Of a stretch of DNA of 17,236 nucleotides, positions 1 to 9,191 are shown piece by piece. The position numbers and the translations under genes were made by a program. Within the stretch, counting starts at the first letter, position 1. The number at the start of each line of letters is the position of its first letter. Origin of the DNA: Gonium pectorale (lineage: Eukaryota; Chlorophyta; Chlorophyceae; Chlamydomonadales; Volvocaceae); assembly GCA_001584585.1 (NCBI GenBank), contig LSYV01000007.1, forward strand, positions 1,040,690 to 1,057,925, given 5' to 3'. The notes below the pieces were generated by a model. The model saw only the letters and a program-made list of their open reading frames with translations. It ran no database searches and had not been told where the DNA came from.

Positions 1-3000
1 GACGGCGGCGCGCCCGGCCGCCGCGGCGCGGGGGCCGCCAGCCGCGGCGCTGCAGCCGCGACGGCATGCCGCCCATGCCGCCCGCCAGCCCGGGCCCGCT
101 GTCGTTCGCGGGCTTCGCCGGGTCGCTGCCCCGCATCGGGCTCCTGGCCAGCATGGGGCCCAGCAGCGCCTCTGGCCGCAGCCCCAAGGGTGAGCCCCGG
201 AGCGCTGCCGGGTCGGCCGTCCCCATGGCCCCGTGGTGGTGGGCCGCCCTTCCGCGGGCGGGCGGGAGTGCGAGGAACAAACTGGGGTTTGACAGGAACG
301 GGCTGGGTGCCAGCCGCACCCCGCGGAGGGAGGAGAGGCGGCATCGCGGAGCGGCTTCCCCGCACCCCCGCCCCGCAATCGTTCTGTGCGAGTCCCTGCC
401 GTTGCCGCACATCCCAATCCGCATGACACCACGCATGCTGTGCCATTAATCAACACGTCAGCTGCGGCCCCGGTACCCGCACGTACCACTCCGCGCATGC
501 CGCCTTGCCGCCATCACACCGCCATCAGATCTCCGTCACGTGTCGGCCGCGTGCCCCCCCCCCGGTGCAGGCGCCAGCCCGCGCGGCAGCGATGACGAGG
601 GTCCGGACGGCACCAGCGACGGCGACGACGACGACGACGACATGCTGCAGCTGGAGGACGAGGAGGGAGGCGAGGAGGGCGGCGGGGACAGCAGCGCGGG
701 GGACTCTGACGGGGCCGGGCGGCGGGCCCTGCTGGCGCCCGGCCTGCTCGCGAGCGGCGGCGGCGGCCGGGCGGCCGCGGCCGCGGCCCCCGAGGCTGCC
801 CCGCTGCCGCAGCTTCCCGAGGAGTGCTGGATGTCGATGCTCCAGCAGCTGGGGGTGCGCGACGTGTGCATGGTCGGCAGGACGTGCCGGTGGGTAGGAG
901 TCGGCATCTGGGAAGGTGGGGGTGGCTGTAGGGCCGGAGGACGGAGCCGCCAGGGACACGGCCGGGGGCAGCAGTGACTGAGGCGCACACGGGGTCCGCG
1001 GGGTCGGGGCCGTGCACCGCCTGCAGTAGGGGCTCCTGCGCTCTGCCTGCCGTAGCCCTAACCCCGGCACCCGGCGGGGCGGACGAGCATGCGCCTCGCG
1101 AGTGAGAGCGCTGGCTTCCTTCTTACCCCCGGCCGCCGGCCCGCGCCCCAGGTGGCTCCGCGGCCTGTCCGCCGACCTGGCCGTGTGGCGCTCGCAGTAC
1201 GGGGCGCTGTTCGGCGTGGCTCCGGAGCCGGGCCTGGGGGCCGCCGTGCTGCGGCGCATGTGCCGCCGCTCGCAGCTGCGTGCCGCGCGCTGGCTGGAGG
1301 CGAGCGCGGTGGGCAGCGCCATGGGCTTCGCCAGCAGCACGTGCCTGCAGGTGCGCGGTCAGGGAGGGGCGGGCAGGGGCGGGCGTTCTGCGGTGTGGGA
1401 GAGGGAGGAAGCTGGCGGCCGTCGGGCTGCTGTGGGCCGCTTGGGAGCCTGCACGCTCTGTCGTAAGGCGCCGACTCACCGTGATACAGTCATTGCGCAC
1501 ACGCACACACTGCCGTGTCCTGGGTCCTACAACGACGCCATCACTTTCGCCGTCGTATGCGTTTCCTTTCCAACATACTGCCATGTGCGCGTAACGTCTC
1601 TCACGACCGCCTCGCTGCCTCGCCCCAATCGCTCCCTGCGTCACCTTCCGTGCCCCCCCGCGTACCGAAACCCCCGCCCTTCCCCTGCCTCCCCCCCACC
1701 CTGCCTCCTCCCCACCCTGCCGGACAGATGGACGATTCCAAGGTGGTGTCGGCCGACGGCAACGCGGTGCGGCTGTGGTCTCACGCCACCGGCCGCCGCA
1801 TCGCCACGCTGCAGGGCCACCCCGGCCGCGTCACGTGCGTGGCCTTCGACGACTCGCTGCTCGTCAGCGGCTGCGCGGGATCCGTGGTCAAGCTGTGGAG
1901 TATGGACGAGCTGCGCTGCAGGTGCGCGGCGCGCAGGCAGGCAGGCAGGCAGGCGCGCAGGCAGGCAGGCAGGCAGGCAGGCAGGCGGCCTCGCACGCCG
2001 GCTGTTACCGCGGCCGCAGCCGAGCCTGCCGGGCTGGGCGCCGCCTCACATACGCGCCTTGGCGGTCACGGAGGTCACGCCCCGATCCCGATCCCGATCC
2101 CGATCCTGATCCTGGGCATCGGCGCTGCAAAACACCCGGGGCACACCCGGCAGTCGAGAAGTGCCTGCTTCTCGGAGTCCCGCGCTTCGGCACCCTTCGG
2201 CACTGCGCACCGTGGTCTGTCGCCCTCTCCTCCGCGCTGCTCACTTGTGTACGTTGCACCCGCCCGCTTGCGAACTCGCTCGTCGCTCAGCTTCCCCACG
2301 GACCGAGTAGCTCCCCCTCTCCCCGCTGCTCGCACGCCGTGCCGCCCGGCACCCCGCCCCTGCTCCCCGCGAACATGCGCTGGGCGGTGCTGGTGCTGGG
2401 CAAACGCAGCTGGCGTCCAGTTTTCTCTATCAAACCCTGATTCTTTCACACACACACCCCAACCTGCTCCTCCCAGGCGGACTCTCCGCGGCCACGACGG
2501 CGCCGTGACGTCTTGCTGCCTGCTGCCCACCGGCATCCCCGTCAGCGGCAGCGAGGACGGCCTGATGCGGCTGTGGGACGTGGCCAGCGGGGCGTCCATC
2601 GTGGCGCTGGAGGCGGGCCACCCCGTGCTGGCCATGCAGGCGCACGCGGCGTCGGGTGGGGCGGGGAGGGGCGGGTGGGGCGGGGAGGGAGGGGGCGGGA
2701 AGGGGCGGCAGGCACAGGCTTTCTGGGTGCGCGGCGAATGCAAGAGGCGTGCTCGTGAAGCAAGCAAGCGAGCAAGCAGCAGGCAACCTAGGCGGCAGCC
2801 GTTCGGAATGTGCGTGTATTGTATTGTATTGTATTGCGAACAGCGTGCTCAAAACAACAGCTGGCACGCCGGTAGCAAGCAGGCAAGAAAGCCGGCAGCC
2901 TGGTGGATGGGTTGAAACGAAACGACGCATGCGACGAGCGTAAGTGCGAAAGTGATGGTGTCGTTGAAGGACCCAGCTCCAGAGGTAGTCGAAGGGGCGA

Positions 3001-4853
3001 TGTCTCTGCATGTTAGCTCCCTGCATGGATGGGTGTGTAAATGAGGGGCTGTGATGTACTCCGGCGACCGTCGTGAGGCCGAGCTGTGGGAGGGCTCTCT
3101 CTGTCTTTGCTGGTGCTGTTGCCTCACCTGCGCCGTCACTACCCGCACACAGGGCATCTGGTGGCGGCGGCGGGCTGGGGCCTGCAGCTGTGGGACGTAG
3201 GCACTGCCACCCTGCTGCACACGCTGGGACTGGACGACGACCACGCAGCGGCGGTGGCCGCCGGCGGCGCCGCCGCCGCTGCCGTACAGCATCCGTACAC
3301 CTGCGTGTCATATATGGGGGAGCTGCTGGCGGCGGGGAGGCAAGGGGAGGTCGTGCTGCTGGACCCGCGGGTCAACGGCGTGGTCGGCCGGCTGCGCGGC
3401 GGCGACGGTGGCCGGGGCGCAAGGAGCGGCGGCGGCGCCGCCACCGCCAGCCTCCCTGGGGCGATCGCGGCTGCCGCCGGCGGGCCCGCCTTAGGCGCCG
3501 GCGGCATGGTAGGCAATGGCGGCGCCTTCGCCAATGGCCTCGGCAGCATCGCGGCGGCTGCTGCGGCGGCGGCGGGGACTGGCGGCGGCGGCGGCAAGGG
3601 CGCGCCGTGCGTGGGGGTGCAGATGGACGAGTGGAAGCTGGTGTGCGGCTTCAACGACGGCCGCCACCAGCTGAAGGTTTACGACATACGGGCGGTCCCG
3701 CGCGGCCAGGCCGGCGGCGGCGCCGCCGTCGCGCCATGGCGGCCCTGGCATGAGCCGCTGATGACGCTGACCGCGCCGTCGCGCGTTAACGCCTTCCAGG
3801 TGGGGCGCCACGTGGGTGGGTGGGAGGGCCGACTCGTGCAAAACCCCGGGCCGTGGGGACCCTGCAAATTCCCCGCCGGCCCCTGGCGAATCCGCGCCTG
3901 TGAACGGTGCGGTACCGGCGTACAGGCCCCGCTGCGACCCGCAGCTGCACTCCCAACCGCCTCGCCCGCGCCCGGACCTGGCCCCGCTTACCCCGCGCCT
4001 GCCGTGCCTTGTGTCCGCTGTGTGCCTCGTGTCCCTTGCAGTTCCACGAGCAGGCGCTGCTGGCGGGTCTGGAGGGACACGAGTGCGTCATGTGGCGGTT
4101 CGAGAACCCGCACCACCTGGCGGCGGCGGCGGCCGGCAGGCCGCTGGCGGGGAGCACGCGAGGCGCCGCGGCCGCGGTCGTGGCGGCAGTTGGCGGCGGA
4201 GTTGGCGGCAGCGTGGGCTTCGCCCGGACGAGCGGGCAGGGCTACGTCAGCAGCGCAGCGGCGGCGGCCGGCGTGGCTGGCGCGGACGGCGGAGCCTGGG
4301 ACGGGGGCGGCGGCTCGGCTCGGAAGGTCAGTCCCGTCGTGCGGCGGTGTGTTCGACATGCGTAACAGCGGGCTTCAACAGTTTTAGCAAACAGGCAGGG
4401 AGCGGATCAACCTAGCTGGCAGCCCATGCACCCTCGCCCGATCCAGCAAAGCAACCCCCGAAGTACCTGACGTTGGACTGGGCCGGTGTGTGTTTTTGTG
4501 TGTTCTATATGATCTATACGATCTACACGATCTATGCATGTGTGTGTTGGGGGTGTGCTTGGGCGGAGCAACGCTTTGAACGGTTCGTCGTCGCACAAGA
4601 TAGCGGTTGCTGCGCGCGTATGTTCGACAGCGCGGTGGGGGCTTGCGACCGGCGTATCTGCACGGTGTGTTCCCCCGAAACGGGCTGGTCTCTGCGTTGG
4701 GCCTGGCCTGTCAAGTTGCGTCTTCCGACCGACGCGCCGCCTCGCCCTGTCCTGCCCCGTCCCCCGCCCTGTGCTGCCTCCCTCCAGGAGAAGAAGAAGC
4801 CGGCCAAGGTGGCCAAGAAGCAGACGCGGTACCCCAAGCGCAACACAAAGTGA
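1..4853 (+). CDS. F-box/WD40-repeat protein, 3' part (5' end outside window)
   Basis: Probable substrate receptor of an SCF (Skp1-cullin-F-box) ubiquitin ligase: the F-box would bind Skp1 and the propeller the target. Inferred exons: <1-189, 571-889, 1152-1350, 1728-1921, 2477-2655, 3153-3799, 4042-4326, 4788-4853 (TGA 4851-4853). All junctions are GT-AG and join in phase, giving 691 visible residues. Numbering from codon 3-5: an acidic Asp/Glu-rich stretch (about 66-110), then an F-box (about 142-190, LPEECW...CRWL, split by an intron), then about seven WD40-like blades in exons 4-7. Blade signatures include AVRLW, VVKLW, LRGHDG...MRLWDV, LQLWDV, VVLLDP, LKVYDI and CVMWRF. Exon 6 carries a Gly/Ala-rich insertion (about 3399-3603) between blades 5 and 6. 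A short Lys/Arg-rich tail (EKKKPAKVAKK) ends the protein. The true start is not visible. The family call is firm; the target and a specific orthologue are unknown. Confidence 0.88.
804..1300 (+). other. F-box domain region, split by a 262-nt intron
   Basis: The segment reads LPEECWMSML...VCMVGRTCR up to the donor at 890. It continues after the acceptor at 1151 as WLRGLSADLAVWRSQYGALFG. The CG|G arginine codon is split across the junction, and Trp-Leu and the following Trp-Arg sit where F-box domains usually carry them. This is the evidence that the exons belong to one gene despite a frame change. The C-terminal boundary is approximate. Confidence 0.8.
1520..1578 (+). repeat. Dispersed repeat, copy A, in intron 3 of the F-box gene
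   Basis: The core 1520-1550 matches the reverse complement of 2946-2976 at 29 of 31 positions by eye. Weaker, gapped similarity extends to about 1578 (ATGCG and TTTC blocks). Intron 3 (1351-1727) is otherwise unremarkable, apart from a G-rich start and a C-rich pyrimidine tract before its acceptor at 1727. Confidence 0.75.
1933..1987 (+). repeat. GGCA tetranucleotide microsatellite in intron 4
   Basis: Two GCAG/GGCA runs are separated by a GCGC interruption, about 12 nt after the donor at 1922. Intron 4 (1922-2476) is the longest in the gene. Its middle part (about 2120-2440) holds no recognisable element. Confidence 0.9.
2081..2110 (+). repeat. CCCGAT hexanucleotide tandem repeat in intron 4
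   Basis: Four perfect CCCGAT units (2081-2104) are followed by CCTGAT and a decayed CCTGGG. It is the second simple repeat within the same 555-nt intron. Confidence 0.9.
2656..2707 (+). other. G-quadruplex-prone tract at the start of intron 5
   Basis: Many runs of three or more G separated by one to three other bases lie on the + (RNA-sense) strand, directly after the donor of intron 5. This composition satisfies the usual G3+N1-7 pattern several times over. It is an inference from sequence only. Confidence 0.6.
2814..2836 (+). repeat. GTATT pentanucleotide tandem repeat in intron 5
   Basis: About four units of GTATT occur in an AT-richer patch of intron 5 (2656-3152). Upstream of it is a degenerate AAGC/GAGC stretch (about 2756-2780). 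Confidence 0.8.
2918..2976 (-). repeat. Dispersed repeat, copy B, in intron 5 (inverted relative to copy A)
   Basis: The reverse complement of 2946-2976 matches 1520-1550 with two mismatches. The flank down to about 2918 also resembles copy A with small gaps. No coding capacity or target-site duplication was recognised, so the family (SINE, MITE or other) is unknown. Confidence 0.75.
4504..4539 (+). repeat. 9-nt tandem repeat in intron 7
   Basis: Four successive 9-mers: TCTATATGA, TCTATACGA, TCTACACGA, TCTATGCAT. They lie in intron 7 (4327-4787), next to TG-rich sequence. The rest of that 461-nt intron shows nothing recognisable. Confidence 0.85.
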
Positions 4854-6032
4854 GGCGGCAACGGGGCCCGTGAGGCGGCGTCGAGCCGCAGCGGGCGGCA
4901 GCGCCCGCTCGCCGGCAGGACCGCAAGCAGGAGCGTTGGGTCAGCCAGCTGGCCCAATCGTCCGTCCGCGCCAGCAGGCGACATATATAGCGTTCGCCTC
5001 CTGCGCGCGTGGCGATGCATTCGCCTGCGCCTTATCAACAACGCCCTAGACTTCGGCGTTCGTTTCTCGTTTCTTGGCCCCGGTCCTATCGTGGCTTTCC
5101 GAGGCGCGGCTTGACGCAGTCGCGGATGTTGTGCGGCTTATATTAAGTTGACACAGACTGGTGGGCCAGGGGGCCAGCCGCTCACCCCAGCACTGCCGCT
5201 GTGTGCGCCCCGGCTGTCGGCCGGCGCCGTCTGGGGCCATCCTCGGCCGGTCTCGTCCGAGCAGTGCGCGAGGGCTGTCGCCGTCTGAGAGTGACGAGCC
5301 ATTACGGCTCTCCCGGCTCCTGGCTCAAGACGTCGTTGATCGTCGGCTGGGCTTTGGGTGTTGGCTTGTCCCTTCTTGATCTTGGCGCGAGGATTGGAAG
5401 GTTTGGAACTCGGGTAGTATGGTAGTACGGCAATCCTGTGGTGGCCTTACGTAAGCGTGTGACACCGTGGCCCCCCTCCCAGCCGTACCGGTATGGAGCG
5501 CATGAGGCTTGCCCCGTGCCGGGCCGGGTATGCCTTTACCGTATGCGGGCTTGGGGGCATGGGCGACCGCGTCCGTCTTGCGGGCTTGCACTGTGGTCAG
5601 CATCGTGTCGTTGCCTCGTGCATGTACGGCGCCGTGTCTGTATGGTGGGCACTTGCCAACGCACCATGTTTTCCACCCTTGAAGCGGGCGTACGCGGGAC
5701 ACGACCCGTGGTTGTGGTGGTGTGCGGAGGCGGGCCATCCGCTGCCATACATAGCATGTGGTCTCGCAGGCGTACAGAGTTCAGCGCGCACAGACCGCGA
5801 TCTTCGTTACGGGACCTTATCGCCACCGCGCGGCGAGTGGGGTGTGAACCGAGACTGTGTTCCGTTGGGAGGTATGTCGTTGTGGCTCGTGGAAGGTCGG
5901 CATACTGCGAGGATCCCAGCACATTCGGGCAAGCGCCAAACGAATTGAAGCCACTGCTCCTCCGAGTGATGCCCCCTTGTGGGCGGGTGCTGAGGGGCGC
6001 TGGCCTGAGCGGTCCTGGTCGTGTGCCCAAAC

Positions 6033-6037
6033 TGTAA
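6033..6037 (+). terminator. Candidate TGTAA poly(A) signal of the F-box gene
   Basis: TGTAA is the known chlorophyte polyadenylation signal. This is the first copy on the + strand after the stop at 4853. The distance is long, so assignment to this gene is tentative. Confidence 0.35.
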
Positions 6038-6376
6038 GCATATCCGCCGTCACCTTGGTCGCTCCTCGCTCGCTCCCAGTCGCGGTACTGCACGTGCCTA
6101 CCACGTGATGTCCTTGCGGCGCAGCGCCGACGCCTGAGAATCTCCCCCGCTCGTAAGGTTTGCTGAGCTTCCCCATGATGTCGTGTCCGCCGTACAATGG
6201 CGAGAAGTCTCCATTCCCTTACATCAGCTTGCGTCTCCAATTCTAAATCTCTCTGACTATACTTTAGAAACTGTTTCCTACCTTTGCCAGGAGCTAACCT
6301 AGCCGGGCCCAGTCGCATAACTCCTTCCATACTTAAGACAACGCGAACACGTCAACACAAATACGCCTGGAGTAAT

Positions 6377-6403
6377 CCAATAAAAACGCTACCTATTTTT
6401 AAA
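6377..6403 (+). promoter_or_regulatory. Possible core promoter of the orphan gene (CCAAT and TATA-like)
   Basis: CCAAT at 6377-6381 is followed 12 nt later by TATTTTTAAA at 6394-6403, about 85 nt before the candidate ATG at 6489. It lies in the AT-richest part of this intergenic region. The evidence is motif and position only. Confidence 0.3.
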
Positions 6404-6488
6404 GTTGGAAGCTGTTGGTTCCGGGTCCTAGAGGAGGCGCTTCCCAGTCATGAGTTGGTGCTGATATAGTGACGAGCTAGACGTGACG

Positions 6489-7928
6489 ATGGCTCGGTGG
6501 GAAACCTCGGCGTTGTGTCTGGAGGGCACGCTAAACCTGGAGGTCGGGCCCCCACCAACCTCACGACAACGAAAGTGTGCAGCCATGCACTGCCTTGGAC
6601 AGCTGCTTGGCATCGCGGAGCTCAGGGCCGCCGAGTTGCTTAAGCGGAAGCAAAAGCGTGTGCTGAGGTGAGAGGGCAAGGGGTTTGGGGATGGTGGCAG
6701 GCGGTGCATGCCCACATGCAGCCCCGCCGACCGCAACCGTGAACTCTCATGTACTTCCCCCCTTGCATACTCCCACTGGCGCCGACCGTATCGCCTGCTT
6801 CGAAGTGCCGCGGCCGGAGAGGCAGCAGCTGCTCAGCCCCACCATGCCGCCTCCGGTGGCAGCCAAGCGTACCGCGGTGCCCCCGCATCCGCACCCCGCA
6901 TGGGCGCACGTGTGGCTCTGATTCAGCTGCGGCATGGCGCTGCGAAGCGGCGTGCCGAGGAGGAGGCCGAGGCCACCTCGGCAGCGGCTCCACTGCAGTC
7001 TCACAGCAGCACCGGCCGCGACGTCTCCGCCGTGTCCCGCAAGCGCATCGCCATTGCGCTGCTGCCCGGTGTCGTGCCCCCGCCGGCGGGCGTCTCCCTG
7101 GGATGCCACCTGGCGCGACGCGCCGGGGCCGGCCCTGGAGGCGGCGGCGGCGGCAGCGGCAGCGGCGGCGGCGCTGGCAGCAGCCTCGCCCGAGTGTACG
7201 GGGGCAAACTACGAACCTCCCAGCTGCCAGAGGACTACGTGGAATGCTTCGCGGGCCTGGCTCCGGAGCCACGCCTGGATCCGAACATGGAACTAGACGA
7301 TGGCGTGCTCGGGTCGCCGGGCCCGCAGCGGCGGCACCGCATTGGCCGCGGTGGCGTCGGCGCCGAGGCGCTGGCGGCCGCGTCGGCGGCCGCAGCGGGA
7401 GAGGCGCCGCTGGGCTCCGTCGGCGTGGGGTCAGACATGCCGTTCCTCCTCTCCTCCGCCGCCAGCTTGCAGGCCCAGCCGCAGGCCGCGGCCAACGGTG
7501 TGGGTGTTGGGTTTGACCCGGGCCTGGTGGGCGCGAGCCCCGGTGGCCTGCTCGCGCCCTTCCTGCCCGGGGATGCGGCCGCCGCGGCTGCGGTCGCCGC
7601 GCTGGGCGGGCTGCCGTTCGGCGCGGGGTTGGCGGGGGTGGCAGCTGGCGGCGCCGCCGGCGGTGCCAGCGGCAGCGTGGCGGGGCTGATGCTGGACGAG
7701 GAGGAGGACGACAGCGACGGTGACGGCGACGATGATGAGGATGGGGACGGGGACGGGGACGCGCAGATGGCGTTCGACGAGCTGGATGCACCGGGGGGCA
7801 CGCAGGGGTTCGGGGAGGACGCATTCATGGCGTACGATGGCGTGGGGCAGGGCGCAGTGGTTGGCGGGGCCGACGGGGCGGCCGGCGACGCGGCGGAGGG
7901 CGACGGGGCGATGGTGGAAGAGTTCTAG
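6489..7928 (+). CDS. Unrecognised protein with acidic C-terminus; 5' exon structure uncertain
   Basis: I do not recognise this protein. A candidate first exon, 6489-6667, starts at an ATG in good context (A at -3, G at +4) and encodes a 59-residue basic, Leu/Ala-rich segment ending near LLKRKQKRVLR. It runs into a good AG|GTGAG donor at 6668. The main exon is open in one frame to TAG at 7926-7928. An acceptor at 6804-6805 (or 6720-6721, a 54-nt intron) restores this frame, giving about 433 residues with the former. The pyrimidine-preceded AG at 6835-6836 does not keep frame. Visible parts: a charged KRRAEEEAE segment; a Gly-rich linker (about 7137-7185); a conserved-looking block at 7191-7301 (RVYGGKLRTSQLPEDY, then LAPEPRLDPNMELDD); Ala/Gly-rich sequence; and an Asp/Glu-rich block (about 7693-7790) before the end. 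If the 6489 exon is wrong, ATG 6708 or 6900 is a possible start. Nuclear localisation is conceivable from composition only. Confidence 0.55.
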
Positions 7929-8204
7929 ATAGGAGGCCGGGGACGATGCGGGTGGTGGCAGGCGGCATGCCGAGCCGAGCCGGGGCACGGTACCGTTGCA
8001 GTGTTTCATTTTTATGAACTCTCGTACGAATGGGTAACAATGGAAGCCAGGAAGCAGGGACTTCCGGCGTCTCAAGACCATTTCTTTGTTCGGGTTGCGG
8101 TCGCAAGATGAACTCTGTAGCTCTGCACCGCCCTGATGACTGCTCTTCCCAGATGGCCTGTGCGGGGAGGGCACGCAAACCAGGGCAGCCGTGGCGTGCA
8201 AGTG

Positions 8205-8209
8205 TGTAA
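8205..8209 (+). terminator. Candidate TGTAA poly(A) signal of the orphan gene
   Basis: TGTAA occurs about 280 nt after the TAG at 7926-7928, a plausible 3'UTR length. It supports the + strand gene model upstream. Confidence 0.55.
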
Positions 8210-8333
8210 GGAGGTGGAGGGTGTGGGAGTGCTGGGGGCTGGGCAGGACTACCTCAAGGGCATTGCCCTCTCCACTTCCCTAACCCAACACGACGCCCTC
8301 ACCCCTGGCCAAGCCCTCCTGCAAGTCAAGGGA

Positions 8334-8380
8334 GGCAACCGCTAGGGGGCAATGCGCGCCGTATCCCGCTAGCGGTTGCC
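8334..8380 (+). repeat. 12-bp perfect inverted repeat (hairpin)
   Basis: The left arm 8334-8345 (GGCAACCGCTAG) is matched exactly by the right arm 8369-8380 (CTAGCGGTTGCC) across a 23-nt spacer. Three further G-C pairs are possible if one G is bulged. It lies about 125 nt beyond the candidate poly(A) signal. It could be a relic of a small inverted-repeat element or a structured RNA; neither is shown. Confidence 0.75.
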
Positions 8381-9160
8381 GGGGCACTCGTGCGTTGCGG
8401 CCGTCGGCAGCTGAGACGCTTTAGCGCCTGCAGCGCGCATGGCTGTTGCATCTGTGGAGGTCGGACCCAGATAAACTTGGCACGGAACCGGAATCTTGCA
8501 GTTTTCATTCTCTGATCATGTGTTGCGGCGCGCATGCGCTATTGCTAAACCGTGTTCATAAACAGGTGGTACCTGAAGCAGCTGTCCCAGGTGGCGAGGA
8601 GGGTGCCCGTGGGTGTAACAGACAGAGAGACAAATCTGGAGGAGACGTAGCTAGGTCGTCTGCACCAAAGTGTACTTCTGTTATGAGTTTGTAGACTGTC
8701 CCCCACGACTGTCCCCTGATCCTGGGGCCGTCTCGCGAACAGCTGTCCATTCGTCCTCCACCTCAGCATGACATCGGACATTGAGATACAATTCAAACTG
8801 CAAACCAACGCACCTTCTATTTTGACACTGAAGTAGAGCCTTGGCACTGTGGGCAGCATCCCAGGCCAGGGAGGCGGGTGAATCAGTTGGGTTTGCCACG
8901 CATGGTACTGCAACACGGTTCCAAGTCGGTTTGTATTCTCCCATCCGGAGATTAATGCCTCTATTTAGTAATGTCTACCGCATATGATACGGGACCGACC
9001 GAGCATTCTTGAAACCTTCTCGTGTTTTGTGCCAACGAGCTGCATTCTTTCTTTGTCAAATATTAACGACGACGTATATTGAATATGTCTGCTTCGTTAT
9101 GTTAATCCATGACAATGAGCCGGACGTGAAGTCCAGCTGCTGCAGGAGCGGCAGTGCAGA
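8381..9160 (+). other. Intergenic region and 5' flank/5'UTR of EXO1
   Basis: No gene is recognised here. The part after about 8920 is AT-richer and probably contains the EXO1 promoter and leader, but I found no clear TATA element. Three upstream ATGs lie close to the EXO1 start; they are listed separately. Confidence 0.45.
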
Positions 9161-9191
9161 ATGGGCATTAACGGCCTGCTCCAGCAACTGA
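9085..9191 (+). promoter_or_regulatory. Upstream ORFs before the EXO1 start
   Basis: ATG 9085 opens a 6-codon ORF (stop 9103-9105). ATG 9109 opens another 6-codon ORF (stop 9127-9129). ATG 9099 opens a 30-codon ORF whose TGA at 9189-9191 lies beyond the EXO1 ATG at 9161, in a different frame. They matter only if transcription starts upstream of them, which the sequence cannot show. Confidence 0.4.

Larger units (their letters stand above)
4854..6488 (+). other. 3'UTR of the F-box gene and intergenic region
   Basis: No protein here could be supported. Open frames exist on both strands (up to 264 codons on the minus strand at 5536-6330) but overlap each other and show no recognisable domain. 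The first + strand TGTAA after the F-box stop is at 6033-6037, which would imply a 3'UTR of about 1.18 kb. From about 6190 the base composition becomes clearly less GC-rich, consistent with a promoter region for the next gene. Confidence 0.5.

Noticed and set aside
525..1340. 271-codon minus-strand open frame
   Set aside because: It is Arg/Pro-rich and antisense to the F-box exons, with no recognisable domain.
2430..3311. 293-codon minus-strand open frame across exons 5-6
   Set aside because: It is antisense to WD40 exons and a repeat-bearing intron. Its similarity to a + strand frame at 1515 comes only from the inverted dispersed repeat.
5536..6330. 264-codon minus-strand open frame
   Set aside because: It shows no domain, lies in the presumed 3'UTR/promoter interval, and overlaps equally open + strand frames of up to 199 codons. 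Such frames are expected by chance in GC-rich DNA.
6640..7824. 394-codon minus-strand open frame
   Set aside because: It is an Arg/Pro-rich antisense shadow of the orphan gene exon.
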